Assembly: GCA_030549495.1 (NCBI GenBank) | Contig: JAUIRK010000969.1 | Coordinates: 763,501 to 827,500, forward strand | Origin: Nectonema munidae | Lineage: Eukaryota > Nematomorpha > Nectonematoida > Nectonematidae | DNA length: 64,000 nucleotides | Direction of reading: 5' to 3' | Shown: piece after piece, positions 21,350 through 32,012 of the stretch | Layout of the letters: every line of letters starts with the position of its first letter | Numbering within the stretch: position 1 is the stretch's first letter | The notes under the pieces: generated by a model | The model's input: only the letters and a program-made list of their open reading frames with translations | Databases searched by the model: none | Told to the model about the DNA's origin: nothing | Position numbers and translations under genes: made by a program

Positions 21350-24300
21350 TTAGTTTGTTATAGGGTTATCGACGGTGGTGAGAGTTGTTTCAATGGTGTC
21401 AATGAGGGTTGCTAGGGATTTTAGTAGTGTTGGATGTAACAGAAGATCTGAGAGTGTTGTTGGAGATCTGTTAAGTAAAGAAAGGCAGCGAAATAGAAGA
21501 TCTTGGCGATGATGAGAGAAGATTTGACATGTGAATATGAGGTGGTATGGCGTTTCTATTGTGTCGCATCCGAAACGACAGTATGGATTTTCGCTTACTT
21601 TAATTCGGAAAAGATATGCTTTGCATGGGCAATGGCCTGATAGCCAACGAATGGTTGAACGAGGTGGTGTAAATTTTTTGTTTTTGAAAGTTGTGTGAAT
21701 TGTGCTAATGTGTGGTAAAGAGGAGATTAGTGCATTTTGAGATGAAGATATGGACATCTGCCATTCTTCTAGAGTGGATAAGTGAATGTGTGTTAGAAAG
21801 GTTTTGAGCGGTAGGGAGTTGAGAGAAATGTGGGAGGTTAGGTGTAAGTTTGAGGCTAAGTAGTCTACGAGGGAGTTTTCTGGTATGTTTTGATGAGCAG
21901 GGCACCAACATAGGTGTATGTGAAAATGTTTTGTAAGATTGATTAGGGAGGAGGCGAGTTGAAAGGAGGGAAATGGGATGTTGTGTGATAGAGAGAGATC
22001 GTGGATTATGTTTTGTGCATCGGTATAGAAATGGATGGTAGTAAAGTGGGGAAGAAAGTGGTTAATGTTGTTAGTGATCATAGTGCAGGCGTGTAAAAGG
22101 CTAAAGATTTCGCATTCGAGGATTGAGAGTAGAGTATTTAATTGGGATCGATGGGTGTAAAAGGGGCTAGTGGAAGAGCCTTTAAAGAAGGCGTAAGCAA
22201 AGGAGGTACTTAGGGACTTCTTTGAGGCGTCTGTGAAGATGCGTAGGGAGGTTGGCGAAGAAGTAGAGCGAAGGTATGAAATTGATTGTTTTGCAAAAAA
22301 TTTGTTTTTGCATATAGATGTTTTGAGAGGGTTTTGTGCAGATGGGTGAGTTAAAAGAGATGGGTGTATCGAGGGATGAACTAGGTAGTTAGCAATATTT
22401 GGAGCGTATTTTGCTAATAGATGTGAGTAGAAAGAATAGGATGGAGTATTGTGGTGGGGTGTGATCGGATGAAATGGGGGAATTAAGTTGTTGTATGTCA
22501 AGATGAAGCGCTTAATAATAGTTTTTTTAAGTTGGAGTTGTAATGGTAGGGTGTGAGTTAGAATTTCTAGGCATTGTGTGGAAGTAGTACAATATGCGTT
22601 GGTGATGCAAAGTAGACAGAGACGGTATATCTTGTTAAGAAAATGTATGGTTGTGGGGTGTTTTAAGGAGATGCCCCAGGAAAGAATTCCGTATTGAATT
22701 ACTGGTAGGATTAAGGATATGTATATGTATTTGGTGTGTTTAGGACGGAGGCCCCATTTATAAGAGATAGCGCTTTTAAGTGAAAAAAGGGTGACTGAGA
22801 GTTTTTGGTATATTTTTTTAAAGTGTATTGAAAATTTTAGGTTGGACTGAAGGTTTAGTCCTAGATATTTGATAGTCTTTGATGCAGTTATAGAAGTAGA
22901 GGTATTTAAATGAAGGGGTAAATGTTCTATGCGTCTGCGTGTAAAGTGAATGAGGTTTGTTTTGCTGGAGTTAAAGAATATCTTATGTGTGTTTGCTCTT
23001 TCTTGTAGCCTTAGTAGAAATGAAGAGGATTTGGTGAGGTTTTCTTGTTGAGAGTTGCTGGTGAAGGTGAATAATATGTCGTCTGAAAAACATTGGGAGA
23101 AATCAGTGTTGGTGTGGATTAGATCGAGAAGCGGGTCTATGAGAACTAGCCAGAGGATATCAGAAAGACATCCTCCTTGGGGAGTCGAGAGGGTTAGCTT
23201 ATGGATGCAAAGGGAAGCGCGATGTCGGAAAATGAGACAGCGGTTTGAAAGGTATGAGCTTATAAATTTGATGATGTAAGGAGGAAATGATTTGTGTGCA
23301 AGGTTAGTGATGATGGCAGGATGCCAGGCTGAGTTGAAAGCGTTGTTTATGTCTAAGAAGATTGTAGAAGAAATTTTCTGAGTAGAAAGAGAAGAGTCAA
23401 GGTAGGTGGTTAGACGCGATAGTGCTGTTTCCGTATTTTTGTTGGGAAGGTATGCAAATTGTGTGTGATGAATGAGGTTACGGGATAGGATGTAGTGGAC
23501 TAGACGTTTGCGAATGATTTTTTCGAAAAGTTTGCCTAGTATGGGTAGTAGAGTGATTGGTCGCCAATTTTGAATGAGGCTTGAATCTTTATTGGGTTTA
23601 GGAATGAGTATGAGTTTGCCGATTTTCCAAACGTTGGGGAAATGTGAATGAGTAAGGCATGCATTGAAAATAAGGAGTAAATGTTTGTTTAGAATGTGTA
23701 TTGATTTTTTAATATGTTTGGGTGAGATATGGTCGTAGCTAGATGAGGCATTTGTTTTAAGAGCGTTTACTGCTATGTTTAATTCATTTAGTGTGATTGG
23801 AGGAAAAATAGGGTTTTGGATGGAGTGAATGATGTTTTTAGAGTGTTCTCGAATTGTGTGGTGAAAGGGGAGATCAGAAGAGGGAGAGTCGGGGGGAAAG
23901 ATTGTCGATAGAAATGGTGGGTTGTAGTGTGTTGTATGATCGGATGAGCAGGGAAGTATTGTTTCGGGGAGAATAGAAGGTTTTTTCTTTTTGGTTAGCC
24001 TATTAATGATGTTCCATGGGTTGTTTGAGTGTTGGCTGGTGAATTTTACCCATGAGTTCTTTTTAGCTTGAAGTATTGCCTGTTTGTATTCTTTTTTAAC
24101 AGTAGAATGGATTGAGATGATTAAGGGAGTAGGGGATTTTCGTAGGGTTTTGATAATTCGTTTTAGATTGTTTTTTATTGCATTCAACTCGGGTGTCCAG
24201 AAATAGGCATGTTTTCTTTTAGGAAATGGGTTGATAGGAGTGGAGGATAAGATGGAATGTGAGACATGATCATTGAGAGATAGTGCTGCTTTATCGATGT

Positions 24301-25086
24301 AAGTGGGAGAGGAGAGGGATGTTAATGTAGGGAGTGAGTTGTTGAGAATGTTGAGATATGTAAGCCAGTGAGTGGTGTTCTTTTTTATAATGTTGTTAAA
24401 GTTTTTGATGGTTGTAGTGTTTATGTGAAGTTGAAATGTTATGAAGGCGTGATCTGAAGCTGATGGGATGTCTGAGATTGACCAATTGGATATTAGATTG
24501 AGAGTATTTGAAGTGGTTATTGTGAGGTCAATGTGAGAAGTGTATTGTTCGTTGTTACAAGAGCGTTGGTATGTAGGGTTTTTAGATTTGTCAGCGAGAT
24601 ATAGGTTGTTTGAACATAAGAAATTGATGACTTGTTGTCCTCGTGGGTTTTCTTTGTGGTCCCAGATGTGTGATCGAGCGTTGCAATCAGTTGAGATGAT
24701 TAAATGATATGTAGACGGGAGTGTGGATGTTGCAAGTGTTAGTGATTGGGAGAAATCAGAGGGGATGGCTATTGGGTGTGAGGGGAGGAGAGTAAAGAGT
24801 TGCGAAAAGAAGAGGGTGAGGTTTGGTGTGAACAAGAACAAAGTAAAATTGTTGGAAGAGAATCGTGGTAATGGTGTGTGGTGAACGGTTGATTTTATGT
24901 AGATGCATGCTGAATAACAGGATAAAGGTGACGTGTGATATAGTAAATAATTTGGTATAATAGAAGAGAGGTTTGGATATGGTTCGTTAATAGATATTGC
25001 ATCAAAAAGTTTGAAATTAGAATGTTATATAGGTTTGTCCAAGCGGCATTAGAGTGGTTGATGTTAATGTGGAGAAAATTTAGCAT
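21350..25086 (-). CDS. LINE A ORF2: endonuclease, reverse transcriptase, RNase H
   Basis: The last 1163 codons (24841-21350) are one open frame. Endonuclease: STDCNARSHIWDHKENPRGQ and, later, SDHAFITF. RT: NWRPITLLPILGKLFEKIIR, FLDINNAFNSAWH, STPQGGCLSDILW, and the active-site motif FSDD (in CFSDDILF) where most LINEs have F/YADD; the sister copy has the same FSDD. RNase H: FTDASKKS, ILECEIFSLLHA, FYTDAQN and WCPAHQNIPENSLVDYLA supply the D-E-D-D set. The C-terminus has a C-x3-C-x7-H-x4-C finger (CRFGCDTIETPYHLIFTC). The first 80 or so codons, from ATG 25084-25086, are separated from the main frame by two small indels relative to copy B (a T-run near 25010 and a C-run near 24790), so this copy is nearly but not fully intact. 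The start ATG overlaps the ORF1 stop in ATGCTAA. Confidence 0.9.
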
Positions 25087-26157
25087 AGGAATTTGCTTAT
25101 TAGAAGGTTATGTTGATTTTGGATGTGTTGTGTGTGTTTAATTTGGAATTCGCAATGTTTGGATGTAGCGTTGTGGTGATTGTGACAATTAAAGCATGAG
25201 AGTTTTGTGGAATCATTTTTGAAGATGCATTCCGATATAGAGTGGCCTCGATTTCCGCAGTGATCGCAATTTGGTGATGCAGCTTTGCATTTGTTCGTTG
25301 AGTGATTGTGTTTTAGACAATTCTGGCATTGGCGATGTAATGGTTTTGCTAAGGTTAGAGTGAGAATGTGATGGTCAACAAAGAGTATAGGAGATTTAAG
25401 TAGATGTTTAAAAATGTTAGGGTTGCTAGGTTCTAATATAGCACTATAAGAGAAGGTTCCTGTGTTACCGGCTTGGCGTACTGTATTAAGGGTGCCAATA
25501 TTTTTTAGGTTTAAGTTTTCGTTAGCGATGGTTTCGGAGAGAGAAGAAAGTGGTGTGGTTATAGGTATGCTTCTAAGTAGGAAGCGGGGTTTGAGGATAG
25601 GTAAATCTTCGGATTTAATGCCGTTATTGTGGAGAGTTTGATGTGCTAGTGCTTTTTCTTCAGGTTTAGAGAATTGGAAATAAATAGTGCCACTATTTGA
25701 AGACCGTGTATTAGAGATGGTAAGTTTGTTTTTATTGGTTTCTAAGTTTTTGACTATTTTTTTGTCGGAAGGCAGCTTTCTCGGCTTTAGAGTCAGAGGG
25801 AGTAAGGGGGGCTATTTTTAGAGTAAGCTCTCTATTTAGAGATGGCTTAGACTTAGGTGGAGAGGGTTTTTGTCTATCCTGAATGTTGTTGGATAAGCTA
25901 GGTGTGGTTATGGATGAGACTTGTGCGTATGTAGGTAATGAGGGGCAAGGTAGAGTATGTGGGTGGTGAGTATGAGAGAGTTGTTCAATTTTGTTGGAGT
26001 GAGCAAGAGTTACTTCATATTTTAGATTATTAAGGAGGGTAAGGTCTTCTGCATTTAGAGAGGAATTTGCTATGAATTCATTGAAGAGATTTGCTATTAA
26101 TTGGGTAGAGGTAAGGTTGGGGGTATCATCGTGACGTGCACGTTTTGGGTTAGACAT
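25080..26157 (-). CDS. LINE A ORF1: nucleic-acid-binding, CCHC knuckles
   Basis: Starts MSNPKRARHDD at 26157. The first 141 codons are open, then one frameshift near 25740 precedes the rest. The C-terminal part has three zinc-knuckle-like segments (CQNC..HNHSTNKC, CDHCGNRGHSISEC, CFNCHNHHNATSKHC), the hallmark of Jockey/I/R1-type ORF1 proteins that coat LINE RNA. The stop TAA (25080-25082) overlaps the ORF2 start, which suggests stop-restart translation as known for other LINEs. The middle, with LLRSIPITTPLSSL, has an RRM-like feel but I cannot prove it. Confidence 0.85.
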
Positions 26158-26328
26158 GTGAAATGAGTGTGAGAGAGTGATATGGTATAAAGATAAAAAT
26201 TTTAACTATAATTAGTAAAGGTATAATTAATAAGAAGTCCTGTTTGTAGATATTTCTCTAGGAGTAAATAATATTCGCCATTTTTAAAGATTGAGGGTGT
26301 TGTTGATTGAAAAGGGATAGAATTAAGG

Positions 26329-26445
26329 ATGAATTTTTATTCATTGAATATTTTGTATTATATATAATAGATGAATTCCATAAAATATAATCTTCATTTT
26401 TCAAAGATTCACTATATATCTTCCTAGAATAATAATATATATTTT
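26329..26445 (-). pseudogene. MULE-like transposase fragment, split by LINE A
   Basis: About 105 bases here are the reverse complement of 28283-28380 within the larger MULE-like copy, sharing ATAGATGAATTCCATAA and CAAAGATTCACTATATAT with few mismatches. It therefore represents a second copy of the same coding region (about the YIVNL..IEDYMLWNSS stretch), inverted, and cut by LINE A at the 12-bp target duplication. Confidence 0.75.
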
Positions 26446-27179
26446 TCCCCTTTTTTCAAATAAAATAAAATATTTAAAATATATTTTTTAACTTCTTTAG
26501 CCACAAATCTCTTTAACTCTTTCACACAATTTCTTTCTCCACCCCTCAAACAGCATGGATTTACAATATTGGCTGCGTCAATCTCATCAACTCCCTTCTG
26601 GAGATTCTAGTCTACTAAATGAAGTTATTCTGATGCTACTCTTATAATCTCCTTTACGCATATTCAAGCTCATTCTAAAACTAGTCTTATACACTTCATT
26701 CTCAAGCACTCCTTAAAAATATTCATGCAAATATATCATTATTGTCATTCTCAGTCAAACATCCCTAAACATTTTTATCGACTGCATTACAAAGCAATCC
26801 CTTTCAAAACATATATAACACATTTATTATCTCTACCTTTCATTGCTTTTATTAATAATAAATTAAGTTATATTAAATCAAATTACTTAAGAAAATAATT
26901 AGTTTTTGGAAACATGTATCTTAACCTATTCACTTTTAATTTGTTAATCAATTTTTATATAAGTTAAAATAGATTTTGATTGTTATTTAACAACAAACAT
27001 GTGTACAATAAATTTCTTCTTATGTGTGAAGCATTGTGCCAGAAAATAAGAAGTGGCTATTATTATGTAGATAATATATTTTACATTTATTTAAAGCTTA
27101 TAATAAAGAGTTTTGGTTTTCTTTAGAGTTTTTATTTATGTAATAATTTATAATTTGACTTTAGAACAAATTTTCCTTT
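26446..27179. other. AT-rich spacer, probably decayed transposon flank
   Basis: No recognised coding content. A weakly C-rich strip (about 26520-26700) does not match anything else that I can see in the window. Confidence 0.35.
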
Positions 27180-29350
27180 TGATAATCATTTTTGTGAAAT
27201 ATGTTTAAAGATAATATATAGGAATTACTTTAAATGTTCAAAATGCAAGAAAGTTTACCATTTTTATTGCCAAGAACTTTCAATGATTGAAGGTTGTAAT
27301 TTTTGGAACAACCAATTTCTTTGTTTAAAATCTCTTCGTTTGGATCATATCCAAGGTTTTGATTGCTCGTTAAAAAGATTACAATTTTTTGATTCTCTGA
27401 ACAATATTGAAAGGATGCAATTACTTGTTAAAGAAAATATCTTTTTGCGTAAAGAAGTTTCTCCTTTGTGTATTAAATATACATCGAAACTACTTGATTT
27501 AAAGATTATTTAGTACCTCTCGTTACAAAAGACGACGGCAACTGCTTATTGAACGTTCTAATGTATACCCTTACATGTATAAAAAATAAATTTTTGGAAT
27601 TTATTCATGGCAAAATAATGTAAAAAATATGAAAACATAGATAATTATTGATTCTAAAAGACATAATACAGCTGTCATATTCTCTGAAGACTTTTAGCAA
27701 AATTGCAAAAATTTAAATAGATTTCGGCCCACCTAAAGAAATTTCTGGATCCGCCACTGTATAAAAGATAAAACTTTTATACCTAATCATTTTGTACCAT
27801 TAATTAGAAAGGAATGCTTATATTCGAACCATTATAAAAAAAATTTTGCAATGAAAATACAAATGTCTTCGATTTTTCCCCAGAAAAGAAACCAAAGATT
27901 ATTGAGTGTGAAAAGACTGATAATAACATTGGAGTAACATCAAATCCAAATTATGATAAAAATTATATTCAAGGTTTTATGTCTTCACCTAGAATAATTA
28001 AAAATCTGAAAATTACTATCAATATCATATATTTACATAGATATTATTCGGTTTTGAAACGTTATTCTTCATATAAAAGGAGAATCTCATGGATCGAAAA
28101 ACATCCAAAATTAAATGGGTCAAATCTTCATCTTTGTATACGAATATATTGGCGAATTTCCAATAGAAAAAATTTCATCCCATGGGAATAGTAAGATTCC
28201 TAGTTGCGAATATATAAGGACTGAACATAGTACTTTTGAATACATAAAATCTTGCTATCAAAAAAAATACCCCCTAAAAAGATATATAGTGAATCTTTGA
28301 AAATTGAAGATTATATGTTATGGAATTCATCTATTATATATAATACAAAATATCCAATGAATAAAAATTGATCCTTAAATGACGAAAAAACTTTAGTGAT
28401 GAAATACATGAACTGTTATCTCTATCTTCAAAAGGTCATTTATATATAAATCGAGTGTCTCAAGTTGGGAATAAATATCCCACAATTATTTGTTACACAG
28501 AAAAGCAAATGATATAGAAATCTTGTATTTTATATCAAAAAAACTTATGCTGTATTATGGGAGTTGATAAGACTTATAACCTAAGTTCTTGTTTTGTAAC
28601 TTTTACTCTGTTTCGTGATAAAAACATTGTTTAAAAAAAACAACAAAAAACGTGGTCTTCTCCACGCTAGTTTTTTTACATTTTGACTGAACTTTTGAAA
28701 CTTTTTGCGAGTTTTTCTCTTATTTAAGGCAAATTTTATTTGCATACATTACATGTAAAAGTTTACAAAACCTTATAATAAGAACCGATGAAGAGTATGC
28801 ATTGGTTAAATCAATTAATTTTTGTGTTGGCGAGGCCAAAATATTACTCTATACGAGACATTCAAAAGAAAACATTGAAAGAAACTTGAGATAAATTTGG
28901 TTTTTATTTGTCAAAAAAACTCTTACCAACGATTGAGAAGTTTATGTTTGTTCCTAGATCCCTTTTCCCTTTGATACCATCTAATTGGAAAAATAATCTA
29001 TCAGAATCTTTAAATAATGTTCTCAAGTTTTCAATAAACTGGGAACCAAGGAGTTTGATTGATTTAATTACCTGTTTACATGATCAAGCCATTTTTGGAG
29101 AAAAAAATGATCAAAGAATCGATACATGATATGGGTAACTATCAATTAATAGATGAAGCAAAAAAGTTTTTGATTTAAAATTTTTTTGGAATCAATATGA
29201 TGAACAAAAGAAAGAAGAAGTTTTCAAAAATGTAAGAGAAAAAAACAAAAACTTTGTTATTTCAAAAGAGGGTGAATTAACAGTCAAAACCAAAAACTTG
29301 CATCTAAACCCTGTCAAACCAGTTATAAAAGGTAATATTTCCAGCTAATT
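27180..29350 (+). pseudogene. MULE-like transposon protein: Cys finger, OTU segment, DDE transposase
   Basis: Three parts in order. (1) 27195-27275: a C-x2-C..C-x2-C..H-x2-C finger (CEIC, CSKC, HFYC). (2) 27525-27600: VTKDDGNCLLNVLMYTL, matching the OTU cysteine-protease Asp-Gly-Asn-Cys start, as in vertnin-type OTU domains. (3) From about 27990: YYSVLKRYSSYKRRISW, YIGEFPIEKI, GVDKTYNLSSCFVTFTLFRD (28565-28625, first catalytic Asp), TDEEYALVKSI (about 28785-28820, second Asp), LYTRHSKENIERNLR, NWKNNLSESLNNVLKFSINW, then NYQLIDEAKKF and a basic tail near 29350. The third part matches MULE-type transposases of invertebrates as I remember them. Frames change many times with several stops; it is dead. 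A hAT-type end (27745-27759) intrudes between parts 2 and 3. Confidence 0.72.
27745..27759. mobile_element. isolated hAT-type terminus
   Basis: CTGGATCCGCCACTG reads, reverse-complemented, CAGTGGCGGATCCAG, a common hAT MITE terminus. The other end was not found within the preceding few hundred bases, so this is a remnant. Confidence 0.4.
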
Positions 29351-29595
29351 TTTTATTATCATTTACATATAATTTTTTCTATTTTAATATCGAAGAGAGC
29401 AACAAGTTAAAAAAAACTTTTTTGTCACTTCAATTGAAAGCATACAACTGATCAATGAAAAAAGCAAAATTAAAAACTAAATTAAATAAATGAATTTATA
29501 ACGTTATTGATTGAAGTACAAAGTTATCTTTTTAAGCCTATTATAAAAAAAGACTACATACTAGATAAATAAAAAAAGTTAAGTTTCAAACAAAT

Positions 29596-29830
29596 TTATT
29601 TAAATAAAACAAATTTTCGACTCCACGAGTCTTTATCAAGTTGAAGTAATAAATGTAGAAGATAAAAATGCTTTGAATGAAAAGAATTAAACGGAGTTAG
29701 AGTAGATGAGTAGGAGAGGGGATCTTTGGTACTGATAGAGGCTGAGTTGTAATGAGATATACTTGGTTGAAAGGATAACTGTTTAAAGATGAATGACAGA
29801 TAAAATCTGAAGTGTGGGTTCATAGACCAG
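29596..29830 (-). other. possible Penelope-type 3' region with hammerhead-like motif
   Basis: On the minus strand, 29640-29611 reads CTTGATAAAGACTCGTGG then AGTCGAAA: a 5-bp stem (GACTC/GAGTC) closed by GTG, between a CUGAUGA-like stretch (two mismatches) and GAAA. This layout is the hammerhead-ribozyme core arrangement known from Penelope-like elements. No Penelope RT is visible nearby, so the call rests on the motif alone. Confidence 0.35.
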
Positions 29831-29950
29831 AGTTGTAGGAGGAGGCAAATATTTAGTGTGAGGAGTTGTGTTACAAGTATGATTTACATAAGAAAAAAAG
29901 TACATATAATAATGTATGAAGATGCATAGAATATTAAAGAAGATTAAGTA

Positions 29951-30215
29951 GAGGAATGAATATATGAAGCAACAAATATATATGTAGGTTTATATGAATA
30001 TTGATACAAAATAATAAAATAAAACTTTTAAATTTTTAAAGAGAGAGGAATGAAAATATGGAGCAACAAATATAAATGTAGGTTTATATGAATATTGATA
30101 CAAAATAAAATAAAACTTATACATTTTTAAAGAGAGAGGAATGAATATATGGAGCAACAAATATATCTGTAGGTTTATATGAATATTGATACAAAATAAT
30201 AAAATAAAAAATTAT
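29951..30215. repeat. tandem repeat, about 91-bp unit, three copies
   Basis: Each unit begins AGAGGAATGAATATATGRAG, continues GCAACAAATATA and GTAGGTTTATATGAATATTG, and ends in an AAAATAAAA-rich stretch. Copies differ by few bases. Non-coding. Confidence 0.88.
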
Positions 30216-30319
30216 ACTCATAATTTAATACAGTAAATGATGAAATTTTTTTTAATAAAATCTAAAAAAAGAACCCTATATTTACAGTCGTTTGTTGAAT
30301 GCATCATGATTACTTTACA

Positions 30320-30480
30320 AATTTTTTCCATATACAATTAATACATTTATCGGAATCTTTCTTTGACGAAATGGTACATGATTCAGATTTATGGCCTTCA
30401 GCGAAAAATTTATAGACGTTTCTTTTGTTCCTACAATATGAAGATGTATGAACAAAACTTCAACAATTTGTGCATTGCTT
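30320..30480 (-). pseudogene. relic of LINE ORF1 zinc knuckles
   Basis: Minus-strand reading gives CKQCTNC..FVHTSSYC, then AEGHKSESCT, then KCINC in one frame, the spacing seen in ORF1 proteins of Jockey-like LINEs. It differs from the knuckles of LINE A/B and of the 38.8-42.3 kb LINE, so it may mark another family. Short and broken; nothing else of that element is visible. Confidence 0.4.
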
Positions 30481-30719
30481 GCATGAATAGAAATCAAAAA
30501 TCTTGTAACAACACTACGATAAATACAAATTACTTCCATACTTTTTATATCATTATATACGGAAAAAACTACAAGTTTGTTATTCATCATTTAATTTCTT
30601 TAGGAAAAAGCTATTCTAAAAAGTTTTTTTTTCAAGTAATGGTTTTATGTATTCATTTTTATTTATTGAGTCAAGTATCAATTCATCACTCAAATCCTAA
30701 TCTAAATTCTTAAGGATAA

Positions 30720-31600
30720 TTTTAAAGCAAAATCAAGGATCTCTAGTATGCTTATTTTTGGTTTCAGTATCCAAAAGAGATTTAGCAATCTCCAAGATTG
30801 GGAGTCTAGTAAAAAGAATATTGTAAAAAATTGGCTCAATCAAATGCCTCAATCTTTGTGAATTTTCTTAATATCGCAAGGAGCATTATAAGTAAATAAA
30901 CTTAACAGATAAAATGAGAGAATTGAGCAAATAATTTGGAAATATATGAAGAACTTAACAATTCAAGGCACAAATCTAATTTAACAAAGTAGCGCCATCA
31001 TAAAAGTGAGTTGAATGTATAAGATGAGAATTGATTAATATAGTGAACATCTACTAAGAATGAAATTATATATTTAAAAAAAAATTAAAAGTATAGAGAA
31101 TTTATAACCTATAGGGCAATAAAAATTAGAATAAGTCCTACCAAATACATTCTTCAAATTTATAGTCTAACCGTTGTTTAGACTTCTTTAAAAATCCAGC
31201 AGTTACTTACACGTTTTAGTGCTATAATTTCTATATATACTTGAATAAAAAGAAATAATTTTTTTTTATTCCTAATCCATAAATTTCAATCATGACAAAG
31301 AAAAATAATACGAAGAAAATTCTAACCAAACATAAAACACAAGAGAAAAATTTTTAAATCCATAAAGCATTTTAAAGTTAATGGTGACCTTTAAATTTAA
31401 ATTTCAAATTTAAACGCCTTTTTGGATTAAGACGAAAAGAGTAGCTAAGAAAAAAAGAGTTTAAAATATTTTTTATCTATCAAAATTTTTAATTCTATGA
31501 AAAATTTAAACTAAGACAACTGTAATATGTATTTTATTGAATAAGTAAGTATATAAAATAAAAATTATATAAATTTTTAGTTTATTTTGCTTGTGCCTAC
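30720..31600. other. AT-rich spacer, nothing recognised
   Basis: No supported feature on either strand. Confidence 0.4.
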
Positions 31601-32012
31601 TGTTTAGAGATACCCCATTAAATTGAGTAAATCATCATCCAACTTAAAATTTTCTTCTTGAGGTAAAACTTCATTATAGGTAAAACCACATATAGCAAAG
31701 CATTTTTTAATTATCACTGGTGTTACCGAATCCCATGAATCTTTCAACTAGGTTATTGCATCAAGTATATTGCCCTGAGCCGCAATTTCTGACACGTTTT
31801 CCGCTTCATCTATTTTTAACAAAATGTGTCTCAACATCTTCTTTCTATAATAAGATTTTACCGTCTTGATAATTCCTGCATCGTAAGACTGAATCCGAGA
31901 TAAGAGGGGTAATTTTAATGTAAATTCATGCCTGCACAGAAAATATAGTCGTATTAGCGGGAAAGTCGTTATAGAGAGGGGTCGTATTTGAGGTTCGTAA
32001 TCTTAAATTGTT
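31600..32012 (-). pseudogene. pogo/Tigger-type transposase C-terminus and terminal region
   Basis: Minus strand, 31930-31605: HEFTLKLPLLSRIQSYDAGI, then IKTVKSYYRKKMLRHILLKI, NILDAIT, LKDSWDSVTPVIIKKCF. This matches the end of the Tigger/jerky-like DDE domain (LLPL.QP.DAGII..FK..YR, with the last Asp) and the W.SVT...I.NCF block that follows. One stop is seen after DAIT. The flank at 31940-32010 reads, reverse-complemented, CGACCCCTCTCTATAACGAC, close to the TATAACGA-rich inverted ends of this superfamily, but on the upstream side of the visible coding part, so ends may be rearranged. Confidence 0.7.

Larger units (their letters stand above)
21207..26316 (-). mobile_element. full-length LINE copy A (EN-RT-RNase H family, CTAC tail)
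   Basis: Flanked by a perfect 12-bp target duplication ATAGAATTAAGG (21195-21206 and 26317-26328). On the minus strand the element has a 5' UTR of about 160 bp, ORF1 (26157 to 25080), ORF2 (25086 to 21350), a short 3' UTR and a tail of about seven CTAC repeats (21207-21233). APE-type endonuclease, RT and RNase H in one ORF2, with zinc knuckles in ORF1, places it in the Jockey/I/R1 group of LINEs. The sense strand is C-rich and G-poor. Sister copy B at 42546-47655 is in opposite orientation and closely similar. It inserted into a MULE-like fragment. Confidence 0.93.

Noticed and set aside
23055-23279. plus-strand frame with basic residues
   Set aside because: It is the antisense shadow of the LINE RT.
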